A stretch of 64,000 bases of DNA from Clavelina lepadiformis (Eukaryota; Chordata; Ascidiacea; Aplousobranchia; Clavelinidae): positions 2,983,501 to 3,047,500 of the forward strand of contig NC_135245.1 in NCBI RefSeq assembly GCF_947623445.1, read 5' to 3'. Positions 24,501-35,200 of this stretch are shown here, piece after piece (position 1 is the stretch's first letter; every line of letters starts with the position of its first letter). The translations under genes and the position numbers were made by a program. The notes below the pieces were generated by a model. It was not told the DNA's origin and did not search any database. It saw nothing but the letters and a program-made list of their open reading frames with translations.

Positions 24501-27500
24501 ACGCAACAGGAGTGGGGCGGAGGCAGCCAGTAATGATCCTGAGGGTCTCATTTAGGGTGGTGTCCAACTTCTTTGCGTGTACACTTCTACACCAGACTGG
24601 AGCAGCGTACTCTGCAGCACTGTGGACAATCGCAAGCGCTGCTGTACGAAGGGTGGAGGTGCATGCACCCCATGGGGATCCAATCAGACATCTTAAAAGG
24701 TTGTTTCTTGCCGATATCTTGCTTCGGAGGGCTGCAATATGTGGTTTATACGATAGCTGGCGTTCCAGTGTCACTCCAAGGTACCGTGGTTGCTGGATGT
24801 TAGGCAGTACAGTCCCGTTCAGTTGGATAGATAACTGGCGGTTCGCCTCCCGGTTGTTGAGGTGGAACGCTGTAGTTGTTGTTTTTGCCAGGCTCAACTT
24901 TAGTCTCCATTTTTCAAGAAAGTCTGCGATGTTGTGCATGTCCTTTGTCAGGGTCTCCTCCACGTTATTTCAGTTTGTGTTGGCGTAGAGAAGGGCCAGG
25001 TTGTCGGCGTAGCCATACTGGTGTGCTGTTGATTGTGGTAAGTCGCTGATGTAGATGTTGAAAAGCATTGGCGACAAGGTAGAGCCCTAGGGTACACCAT
25101 TTTTCAGGCGTCGCAGGCGGCTATTTTGTCCATCACTGGTCTTGAGAGTGAAACTGCGGTTGGACAAGATGTTAGTAATGAAACGCACTAGGTGTCGGTC
25201 AGGGATCATCCGAAGAAGTTTGAGGGTTAGGCCTTGCTGCCGCACGGTGTCATAGGCAACAGTGAGGTCCACCAAAACAACACCCGCTTTCTGTCTGCGC
25301 TCGAAACAGTCCTCGATGTTGTCGGTGAGCTTCAGTACCTGCTGGACTGTCGATCTTCCCCGTCGGAATCCAGCCTGTTGTTGTGGGAGCTGCGGGTCAA
25401 CGACAGGGTCAAGGCGGGCCAGCAGGAGCCTCTCCATGACTTTGTAGGGGACACAAAGTAGGGATATAGGACGGTAACTCTTGGGGTTGTCTTTGGGTTT
25501 GTTAGGCTTTAGCAAGGCAATAACATTGGCCCTGCGCCAAATCTTCGGGATCGCCATGCGGCGGAGGCAGGATGAGAATAGGTTGTTGAGCCATGTTTGA
25601 CATTTGGGGCCACACTGTTTGAGGAACTCTGGGGGGATGTTATCCGGTCCTTGGGCTTTCCCATTCTTCAGCTGCTTGATAGCACTGGAGAGCTCCTGGT
25701 GAATGGCGTGGAAAGATGTCCGTCCGGTCCAGGTGCCTTCCACAGTGTACTGCATTCCTTCTTTACTTTACGTGTATGGTTCTTGTATGCATTACTGAAA
25801 CGGCCATTGGCAAGAAGCTGCCCGGCTATGCAATTAGCTGTGATCGGGCATGGTTTTGGCTGAGCGTTCCGTCCAGTGAGGTGGTTAAAGGTCTTCCACG
25901 CTTTTCTGCTGGAATGCGTAAAATCAATGTCCTTTACAGTATCCTCCCATCGCTTCCTACGTTTTTTGTCGAGGCAGTTTAGCAGGTCTGTAGCCTTGGA
26001 AGCAGCATAACTAGGTTGCTCGGCACTCACGAATGCGTCATAGTGGTTATTAGTTATTACTTTCATCATCCCATGTGGGGATGTGGTGTTGACGCCGGCC
26101 ACGTGGTATGGTCTTCTTTGCAGCGTCAGTGAGTAGTTGGCAGAATGCAGAGTAGGCTGCATTCAAGTTGGCCGAGGTGGGGTCTGGTAGCTTTTCAGAT
26201 CCAGACTCAACCAGTCGAGTGTATCGTTGCCAGTTGGCTTTCCGGAAATTCCATCTTTTGAATGGTTTTGTTTTCAGAGGTTCTATTGGATTCATTGGTT
26301 TTATTAGTGATGGTCTGTGTTGGGATCTTGGGAATTTATCCAAAATAATACGTCTCGGGATAGGTCCAGTGTTGAGGTTTGCAAAAGCCAGGTCAGGGTT
26401 GTAGGTGGTATTCCATCTGCCTGAGCAGAAACTGCCTGGCTTTTTGGGGTCAAACAAAAGGTGGACATCGGAGGCCGAAGCCCATTCTTCAAGTGCTGCG
26501 CCGTCGTGGTTTGTAGCGCTGTAGCCCCAGATAGTGCTGTGGCAGTTGAAATCGCCAGCATAAATGCATGGGCTGCTAAAGGTGGGGATGGAATTTGAAG
26601 CAGCCTCGCAGGGGGCGGTTTGTAGACATTGATGACATTGACGCCTTCCACCTCTACAGCCGTCCATTCAGTTTCGGAGTTAGCAGCACATGTTGCCATG
26701 TGTTTCCATTTGGCGGATTGCTTCACAAATGTTGCTGTGCCATGAATTGCGCTCTCGGTATGGGCAGCCAGGGTGTATCCGGCAATCTTGAGGCGGGATG
26801 TATCCCTTACATGGGTTTCTTGTAGAAGGATGGTGGTGACTTTGTGGGTGCTCACAAGGTGTTCCAAGATGTTGATTTTGGCTTTTGTGAGACCTTCCCG
26901 TACGGCAGTTCTAGCTGCCTGCCCTAATGAGGGCACATGCTTCGGGTCAGTATTAGGTTGCTTGGGTTGAGATCGCATTTTGCTAGATAGCTTGATTGCT
27001 TGTTTGCTTTTCTCAGGTTGTTGATATTAGCCTGACATGCGTCAGTTTCCAGGATTCACCACGGGGAGGTCATCAACTTGAATCCCCATACGATATGGCT
27101 AATAAAAATACGGCTAATACGGCTATACAGAATACAGAATACAGAATACAGAATACAGAATACGGCTAGTGAGAAATATTCAACATTTGCTCTTTAAAGT
27201 TGCAATAAAATAAACTCGCTTACATGGAATTAAAAATAACAGTCATCCCACCATCATAGTTAAAGCAACGGCCGTTCTTGAAAAACCAAAACGTAAAATA
27301 AAAACCTCTTGTCCATAAATCTACAGCGCAATAAACTACAATTAAGGTGCGAGGTTAATAATGACGGGCAGCATAACATGCCTTGTAGAGGAGTTGCAGG
27401 TAATGGCGTAAACAGTGCACGTGTACAGAAAACTTATTCAAAACAATAAAAATGTCACACGTTCGGTAAAATGTTAGTATAACTTAGACGTAGTAACACA

Positions 27501-28292
27501 TTTTGCGTAATAATGGTCTCAATAAATACAAGCAGAAAATATGTAAAGTTAAATCTAAAAACACGTCACAGCACAGTTCAAAACGAACACGCGTGTCCGC
27601 ATGGTCACTATACTTAAAGATTTGTAAAGAATGAAATTCGTGTCACTCTTTAGTAGTCTATGGCATCTAAAGTTTACTAACTTTTATTATATGTACTTTA
27701 GTTCATTTCAAGTTGGGTCAGAGGATTCCAATTATCGTCTAACTGCGACAGGCTACTCTGGAAATGCAGGTATAGTTTATTGACAACATCTTCTGCATAT
27801 TTCGTTAATGGAAAGGTTGTAGACATAAAAGTTGAAACCGAGTTCGTTGGCTCCATATTATTTTGAGAACTTCCAACGCTTAAACAAAAGTCTCCAAACT
27901 TTTTTGAGCGTATTTCCATTGAAATAATCTGGTAAGTAACGAAATTTAAGCTCGTTTTGAAGTTCAGCTCTGAACTTACAGTTTACCACAGCTAAAAACT
28001 TTCCACTTTATATAATTTGCTCAAAGCTTAGAGATCTGTTTTTGCAGGAGATGCTTTGCAACATCACAACGGACGTCCGTTTAGTGCCAAAGATAGAGAT
28101 TTAGATCGATCTGGTGTAAATTGTGCTACGAGTTTCGAAGGAGGTTGGTGGTACAATGATTGTTATTCAGCAAACTTAAATGGTCCTTACTTGACCGGTG
28201 GACAGATCACAACAAAAGGAATGCCTTGGTATCCATGGAAAAACAATTACTATTCCTTGAAGAAAGCCGAAATGAAGATTAAACCAAACTGA
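21526..28292 (+). CDS. Ficolin-like lectin, copy 4, six exons with large insertions in introns 3 and 4
   Basis: Secreted collagen-fibrinogen lectin. Exons: 21526-21811, 22007-22158, 22220-22316, 23754-23850, 27702-27769, 28048-28292; 314 residues, all phases consistent. Domain order is as in the other copies; Gly-X-Y residues 35-70 keep Pro-Gly-Lys-Lys-Gly-Pro. In the recognition domain the usual Cys-His of EGAWWYN-x-CH is Cys-Tyr ([15 protein letters not shown]), and the calcium loop is followed by [12 protein letters not shown]. Intron 3 holds a foldback-like element and intron 4 an antisense LINE, so the gene spans 6.8 kb against 1.8 kb for copy 2, yet the exons and splice sites are intact. 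AATAAA at 28371-28376 is a likely poly(A) signal. Confidence 0.9.
22387..23699. mobile_element. Foldback-like element: two inverted minisatellite arrays in ficolin copy 4 intron 3
   Basis: The left arm (about 22397-22770) holds roughly 24 tandem 15-16-bp units of the type GATTCAACCC(A/G)CGGAC; the right arm (about 23238-23690) holds roughly 29 units of the reverse complement. Between them is a unique AT-rich spacer of about 465 bp. The whole is flanked by an 8-bp direct repeat GGTTGAAC (22379-22386 and 23700-23707). Copy 3 intron 3 has the uninterrupted site with a single GGTTGAACCTATCAATTTCC (near 15541-15560). The structure resembles foldback transposons, in which tandem repeats make up long inverted arms. 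No transposase is seen. Confidence 0.85.
23932..27159 (-). mobile_element. Antisense LINE in ficolin copy 4 intron 4
   Basis: A non-LTR element of the same broad family as that at 4912-8165, read on the minus strand, ending 3' at about 23932 with a GAAAGAAGAAGAC tail. An 11-bp duplication ATACGGCTAGT flanks it (23921-23931 and 27160-27170). Intron 4 of copy 3 shows the related empty site (ATAATACGACTAGTC near 15760-15776). The 5' junction (about 27090-27160) contains repeated ATACGGCTA pieces and about five ATACAGA units. Confidence 0.88.
23956..26978 (-). pseudogene. LINE polyprotein (endonuclease + reverse transcriptase), inactivated
   Basis: Endonuclease at about 26960-26290 ([40 protein letters not shown]), linker, reverse transcriptase at about 25700-24970 ([37 protein letters not shown]), C-terminal region to 23956 with [12 protein letters not shown]. 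Frame changes occur between 26660 and 26300, between 26160 and 26050 and near 25700. NGVPQGS has become NGVP-stop-GS (near 25090), another stop follows at about 24970, and the catalytic YADD is YADN. The element cannot be active. Confidence 0.87.
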
Positions 28293-28370
28293 ATCTTGTG
28301 GAAATCTCCTCATTCTTTATATTTTGCCATTGATGCTGTGCTTTTTGTCGCATCTTGTAAATATTTTACA

Positions 28371-28376
28371 AATAAA
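28371..28376 (+). terminator. Poly(A) signal AATAAA, ficolin copy 4
   Basis: Canonical hexamer about 80 bases after the stop codon of copy 4, in the 3' flank shared with copy 3. Confidence 0.6.
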
Positions 28377-29182
28377 CTGACGAAAAAAGTTTTAAAAAAT
28401 ATTGAAGTTGTCCAATGTCAGATCTTTTATGTATACAGTGATATCAGCGCTATAATGGCATCGTTCTTCAGTGAGGAAACATGCAATCCAATATTCTTCT
28501 AATTCACATTTTTTGAAGCTTCTATTTGTCCCATAGATTGAGCACAAAACATAGCGCAACAAATGTTTAATTTTAACAATTAACAAAGATAACAGCGTGT
28601 GGTCTAAGTACAGAAAAACTTGCTTCTTGAAAATTGCAAAATGGAAGCATAAAGTTGTAGACGTCCAAGAACATTTGATGAAATATATCACGTACAGTGA
28701 ACGAATGTTAGGAATCATGATGCCTTTCTGGGGATGAACCTCTGTAGGTTTTAAAGTCATTCGACATCTTTGAATCTGAATTTTCAAAATGAAGATGAAT
28801 GGCGGTGTTGTTCAAAGCGATAGCTCTTTGCATACTTATGTCACGCCAGATCAGTGTTGTAATGACTGGATTGAATGAACTCGATTCATGTTTTTGATGA
28901 CTCGAGTTGGTTCGCGTCAAATTTCCGCCACGTCTCGTCTCCCTTAGAGTCACGTTATCACAATTGCTGGGGAAAGAATGACAACTTTAGGTAACAAAAT
29001 TGGACATTGTTATAAAACACTTAAAACTTTCTGTAATAAGTATCAAAAAAACTAATTAGTAGACTGGTTTAACGTAAAACTATTCAGTTTAACTATGCAG
29101 CCCATAATGTGAGCTCAAAATGATAAATTCGTCTTCACGATCGCACTTTCTGCTTTGAAAGCTTAGAGTCCTGCATTTGCAG

Positions 29183-29428
29183 GAGATGCTTTTCAACATT
29201 ACGACGGACTTTCGTTTAGTGCAAAGGATAGAGATTTAGATCGATCCAGTGAAAATTATGCTACGAGTTACGAAGGAGCTTGGTGGTACGTTGCTTGCCA
29301 CAGCTCAAATTTATATGGCCCTTAACTTGATCGGCGGACAGATCACACCAATAGGAATGACTTGGTATTCATGGAAAAACAGTCACTATTCCTTGAAGAA
29401 AGCTGAAATGAAGATTAAGCCAAACTGA
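29183..29428 (+). pseudogene. Decayed ficolin exon 6 downstream of copy 4
   Basis: A recognisable last exon with an intact acceptor (CATTTGCAG) reading [30 protein letters not shown] and SSNLYGP, then a stop caused by a one-base insertion in CCTTAACTTG. The remainder, down to AAGATTAAGCCAAACTGA, is out of frame. The first domain Cys (NCA) has become Tyr (NYA), removing a disulfide. It is followed by a 3' flank related to those of copies 3 and 4 (29429-29620), so a whole exon-6-plus-flank unit was duplicated. Confidence 0.85.
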
Positions 29429-30435
29429 TTATATGGTAGGGTGAGAAAGAGTGACATTCCTCATATTTTGCTATTGATTCTATGCTTTTTCAACCATCTT
29501 GAAAACACTAAAAGTATACGGAAAAATATCAAAAATATTAAATTTGTCCAAAATCTGACATTTTCTGGTGATGCCAGCGCTGTAATAGCACCGTGGTTCC
29601 GTGAGGTAACATGAGTTACAAATATATAATATAATCTATCAACGACAAATACTTCACAATAGGCCTATGTAGGCCTATAAGCTTATTTAAAAACATATAT
29701 CTTTTACCTTACTGCATGCAAGGCCTTGTTTTAACAAAAAGTAGGACTTCTGCAGAGTTGGCTTTTGAATTTCCAAATAATGAAGCTCTTGCCAGAGTTA
29801 GGGCTCAGGAAATAAGCTATTGCTAATGAAATCTGGTACGGTAACAGAAACGAAAGCGATGCAGATAACAAAGTAGCCAACGGCAACAATTTTCATGCAA
29901 TAGATTCAAATAGAAGAGCGACATTTAAATATACTTGGGCAGGAAGTTCACTCCGAAGTGTCCCAGGCCTAGATGGGAGGCGTTTGATGGAACGGTGTTC
30001 AAGGCATTGCACCCAAGGCCATACCAACTGAAGGATCGGATAACTGGATTAGGTCTAGTCACTTACTGGAAGATGATCCTTGCCTGAAAAATACAACCAT
30101 TGGAAAACACACTGATAAGCTTAACTTAGTAGGTTATAAAAGCGGGGAAGGGGGTCAGCGGTAAGCAATCATAGTTTTAAGTCATGTAGACGCTATTTTC
30201 AACGATTCTGACGCCACATAAAATTCCTTTTGGTTTTTATTTAAATGACAGGCTACAAGTAGTTTGGCTTGAAGATCAGAGTTATCTACAACTATAAAAA
30301 GAGCAGGTGGGGCATTTTTGAGCCGTCCTAACTAAGTTATTGGTCGTGCCCACACAGGAACTGCCGCGAACGAAGTATACACTCGTTCGTAAAAGCGCCA
30401 GTGTAAGAGAAATATATTCACGCCTGGCGATGTCG

Positions 30436-30475
30436 TGCCAAATATTGAACACCCCCCTTGGTGACGTAATAAATT
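30436..30475 (+). repeat. Dispersed repeat, arm 1
   Basis: Begins TGCCAAATATTGAACACC and ends in GACGTAATAAATTT. It is inverted relative to 30644-30684 and direct relative to 32109-32158. Confidence 0.6.
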
Positions 30476-30643
30476 TATTCATTCAATACGCAATAAGCTC
30501 TATACAGAAGTCAGTAGCCTACAGAACTTACACACAGAAGTAGGACAACACCTTTGACCTGTAGCCTAAAGTACAGTAACATACTATTCAATCACTGAAT
30601 AGGCACACGTTTTCGACTGAGTTAAATCCTTTATCAGAAAATG

Positions 30644-30684
30644 ACTTTATTACGTCAGAAAGGGGAGAGGTCAATATTTGGCAC
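30644..30684 (-). repeat. Dispersed repeat, arm 2 (inverted)
   Basis: The reverse complement reads TGCCAAATATTGACCTCTC and continues through TGACGTAATAAAGT, matching 30436-30475. The two arms could be termini of a small element of about 250 bp. Confidence 0.6.
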
Positions 30685-32108
30685 CACAATGAGCTTTCAA
30701 GTGAATTTTTAGCTGCTCGTCAATGCTTGCGTCCTCTAGGGTATATTATGCTCCTCCTCGGAGGTATATTATGCTCACTCGCAATAGCAGATTTAACTGA
30801 GAACATGCTAAAATTTGCTCTAATTATTATAAGCAGATTATTAATTTTGTGCAGCACCCTGATATTGGTGACGGCACCTAGTTGCTATTCAGTAATACAG
30901 GTTGGTGACTTGAGAGGCAGCCGGCCTGCCGTTTTCAAATAGCACTGTGCTATTGATTGCTGCTGAATTATTGACAAGTTGCTGGTGGTCACATGTGTAA
31001 TGCTAAGATATTGTTGGTGACGTAATGAACAACAGGCCATTATTTGCTGGAATTGCATCTATAGCGATTGGCATTCCAAAATTTGGAATCCGAAAATATC
31101 ACAGGTGCTATAATCATGCGCCTTGGGTGTGATAAGGTTTTTTACGAAATGTTAAAAAAACTCGAAGACGTGTTTTGTAATGTAGGCTACGGAAAGCAGT
31201 CAAAATGCCCGGAAGTTATGAATCTGTACCTATAATATGGCACACTTCCATTTCCCCGGAAAATATCCCACGTTCAAAGCTATTCGTCATGATTTCTTTT
31301 TAACCCAACTTAAATGTTATAACATAGCAAGCTAAATCTTTTTTCTAACTTAAATTAAACCCTAAATAGCCCAAGTCAACTTTTTGCATACCGATTCTAA
31401 CTCAACCGCCATCTTTAAATACTGGCTGCGTGACCTACTTACTGTGAAATAGCGACTCGTGTAGGCACCATAATCTGTGACTGTGGGAATAACCCTAAGA
31501 TCGCCTGAACCTACGTACTTACTAACGTGGTACGCTGCTCGCTTTTATTAATCACCTCGCTTGACGAGGTCTCATGGTCAAATGATGGAAACGTGTTAAC
31601 AAAAAACAAAGGGAAGGTCAGCTTAGCTTAAAGGAGTAAACCCACAGACAAATAAATAAATAATGCAATAAGTTATAGAGTAGAAAGTGGCTACACTCTG
31701 ATTTTAAAATGCCTATCCCTATAGTTGCACCTTGCTGTTGGTTGCTGCTCTCTAACAACAGGCTGTCTTGGTGACGTAATGAACAGCAGACTGAGATTGT
31801 TCGAGCAGCACTCGATTTGTTAAAAAAAATCCACACCAGCCACTCACTTTGTTGAAAAAATACCCTCAACTCAACTGCATAGTGCTATTGGTCTATGAGA
31901 CAGAGATCTAATCGATTTGGGCAGAAATGCAAAATGACACAAAGAGGTAGCAACTTTTAGGAAATTAATTACCAGACAGTTTGTTTTTTGAAATAAAGGC
32001 CAAGTTTTACATCATTCTATACCTTTTCCATGGTGGAAATTGTGGAAGCTGCACGTACGAGATACATCAACGTGCACGCAGAATATTTTCTGTCTTTACA
32101 CAGGTGTA

Positions 32109-32158
32109 GTACCAAATATTGACCACCCTCCCCTCCCCCCCTTTATGATGGAATAAAT
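32109..32158 (+). repeat. Dispersed repeat, third copy
   Basis: Reads GTACCAAATATTGACCACC, then a C-rich stretch, then GATGGAATAAATTC. It is a diverged direct copy of 30436-30475, close upstream of INTS2. Confidence 0.5.
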
Positions 32159-32190
32159 TCATAGTTAACATGCACCCTAACTAAACTAAA

Positions 32191-32246
32191 TTTTTTTTTG
32201 ACCAGTTCAAGATTATACCAGGAATTTTACTGAAACTATCTATAAA
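32191..32246 (+). promoter_or_regulatory. Splice acceptor and 5' leader of INTS2
   Basis: A nine-T pyrimidine tract followed by GACCAG gives an acceptor ending at 32205, with branch-like CTAAC/CTAAAC upstream, leaving a 41-nt leader before the ATG at 32247. No coding exon is seen upstream. This fits spliced-leader addition or a 5' UTR intron. Confidence 0.5.
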
Positions 32247-35200
32247 ATGTTAAAGCACATAACTCCCCATGTTTTTAAGTTAATGAATAACCTGAAAATT
32301 ATGGGGTTGCTCAGTCTGCAACAGCAACAAGTTCGGCCTCTTCTTCCATCTTTGGTTCGTATGTCGTTGTGCTCCTCATTAGACACAAGTGCCGAGTGGC
32401 AGGAAAAACGGAAATATTTACTTCAGCTGCTTTCTGGGATAGATGCTGTTAATGACATCATAGCTTTGCTTTCCGTGGATTTTCATGACCTTGAGGAAGA
32501 TGCAAGAAAGGAACAGCAAACGAGGATGAAGCTGGGAACTGCCAATAGTACAGAAGGCAGCATTGCAGCCAGTGTTAAACGACAGGGAATTGTTTTGGAA
32601 TTTGAAAGAAGTGAGCCATCAAGACGATTTCGGATTGTTCTTTCTGAGTTGCTTCCAATACTTATGCAGTTGGATTCTAATGAATCGCATGTTTTAAATG
32701 CTGTTGTTGAAAGCGAATTGTTTTCCTGTGATGCTTATTTACAGGATGTTTCTGATGTTTTGTGCATATTGTGTGCTGAACTACCATCACTATTGAAATT
32801 AACGTTGGTAGCTGAAACGTTGTTGTATTTTCCCAATGGAACTTCGATATTGTGCAAACTGGTCGCTAATAATCCAGAATCATTTTTACCAATATGTAAT
32901 GGTCTGTTGCGCATTAATAACACAACACATGAGAGTAGAAATCGGACATTTGACGAAAACATGCGCAGTAAAGCTTTGCATGCCTTGTGCCGCATGAGTC
33001 CAGAATGCGCGCTTACCATAAGGAACCTGTGTGTGCAAAACTGCCAACTTCCTGAACTGGTTGTTTTATTAACTCTTGATAATTCAAATGTTGAAGTGGT
33101 GGACAGGGTTAAAGGCATAAAACAGATGTGTCGTAAATCTGTGAGTGATCTTGTAGCATTTGTTTGTGGACTGCTGCTTGGAAATGACTCCAAAGTTCGT
33201 TCATGGTTTGCCACATATGTAAGACATCAGAAAGATGATACCGACTGCAGGCTGCGTGAAGAGTTGCTAAATGAGTTAAGAGATGTGGTGAAAACATCTG
33301 AAGTGAATGAAACTGGAAATGAAACAAGAAAATCCGAGTCAGAAGAGTTAATAGCAGCAGAAGCGTTGCCTATGCATTTGCTTTTGGATGAAAACTGTTT
33401 GTCAGCTGCTGCTTTAATACGCTTATACTGTGCAATGAAGGTAATCGCTGGCATTAAATTTTCCAAAGAAGAATCAGACTTGCTACTAAGACTGATCACG
33501 TGTTTTCCTCCCTTGACTCCTGCTGGAATTCGATTTGTTTCTTTAGCACTAGGCATGCTACTGGCCTGCCCTGCTTTGATAACTGGTACTTCTCAGGAAA
33601 AGCAGGTTGTAAGTTGGATTAAATGGTTAGCATGCCGTTCATCAGAAATGGAAAGTGTTGGGCCGGATGGCTGCTCTTTTGCTGAGCAGCTTCTTTTAAC
33701 TGCTATTCACCTACACGGGGATCGCTACACTGCAGCTGTGCGTCTTGCTTGCGCCACATTGGGAATGCGTGTAAAAGTAAGTCCATCATCTCTTGGTAAG
33801 CTACGTCATATCTTTACTGAAGAGGTTTTTCCAACACATGTGGTGGCAGCCCATGCCACAAAAATTCCAGTCACTAAAAACTTAAATGCTGCTATGCCAG
33901 GTTATTTACCAGTGCATTGCATCTATCAGCTTCTAAAAACTCGAACTTTTTCACAAAGTAGGGTGCCGGTTAAAGACTGGATCTACAAACAGATCTGTTC
34001 AGCAGAAAGCCCTCTCCATCCACAATTGCTGCATTTGGTTACACAATATGTTAATACTGTAGTTACACCATTAAACAAAGCACACAACACTCATCATGAT
34101 GGTATACGAAATGAACCGTTTACAGAAAGCCAGATACTGAGTGTTTTTGGTATCAAGTCGCTAGATGACAAGAACGTAACATCGTTTATCGACCCAAAAT
34201 CTACTTTCTCGCTCACATCCAAACTATTGATGTTATACTATGTACTTTTATATGAAGATATGATTTTAAACAACATGAAAACCCTAGCATTGTTGCCATG
34301 TTGTCCTTCCAGATATTCATCAGGCCTTATCAATATGATCCCCGTGAAATTTTTGCTTCATAAAGCCCAGAGGCTACCGAAATCATGTCAGGGATTATAT
34401 CCAGCATTGCTAGGACTTTTGACAACACATTTACCACATCTATGCCTTGTGGAAGACTGGATGCAAGATTTGGACTACCTGCTTCCTAATTCCATGACAT
34501 CATCTATTCTGTTAAAGGGCCATGACTTCACGAATTCCATTGAAAAAGGACGAATTAACATCACTGCTAAACAGTTGTACAATGGACTTCAGAAAAGCAT
34601 TGTTAATCCAGCTCCTGCGCTCATGCACCTACAAACTTTGTCACATCCTAACATTAGCGCAGAGGATGTTATCCCCTTTGCAGATGCCTTGACATCCGGA
34701 TTACCATTTATCTTGGATGATAAGGTTTCTAGAAGAGTGCATCAAGAAGCCCAAAAGCTCTGGTTGAAGTTAAATTCCATTGTTCCGAGAAAGTTATGGG
34801 TTTTGACAATCAATGCTTTGCAGTCTTCCCTCATCAAGAGCAAAAGTTCTCGTGTTGGAGGCAACTTGCAACCAATCACTTTTGACCATCTCGTTGATAA
34901 TCCTCTTCTGCCTCTTACCGTTGATGTCCGTGTTCTTCACTGCCCCGAGCTTTTGTCAGTTATGCTCAGAATACTTTCAGCTTGTTTATCAGCATCAAGA
35001 TCACAATCATCAGCGCTACTTCGCGCTAATCCAACATTAGACTCAAAACCAACAAATCCAAGGTCTACAAGCCCTCTGGGTAATAATGCACCAGTTACCG
35101 AAGCAGAGAAAGAAGAGTTGCGTTCTGCATTGAACGCAGCTCAGAACAGTGCGGCGGTTCAGCTTCTGATTGAGATATGCCTTTCTTCCGATGAAGATGG

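Larger units (their letters stand above)
29429..32190. other. Gene-free region between ficolin cluster and INTS2
   Basis: Apart from the first 200 bases of ficolin-type 3' flank, I see no exon. The region contains short dispersed repeats: a CCAAATATTGA-centred motif in three places (listed separately), and GGTGACGTAATGAACA in direct orientation near 31015 and 31770. It probably consists of fragments of unidentified mobile elements. Confidence 0.45.

Noticed and set aside
23882..26970. Plus-strand frames up to 173 codons over the second LINE
   Set aside because: Antisense shadows of the minus-strand LINE polyprotein.
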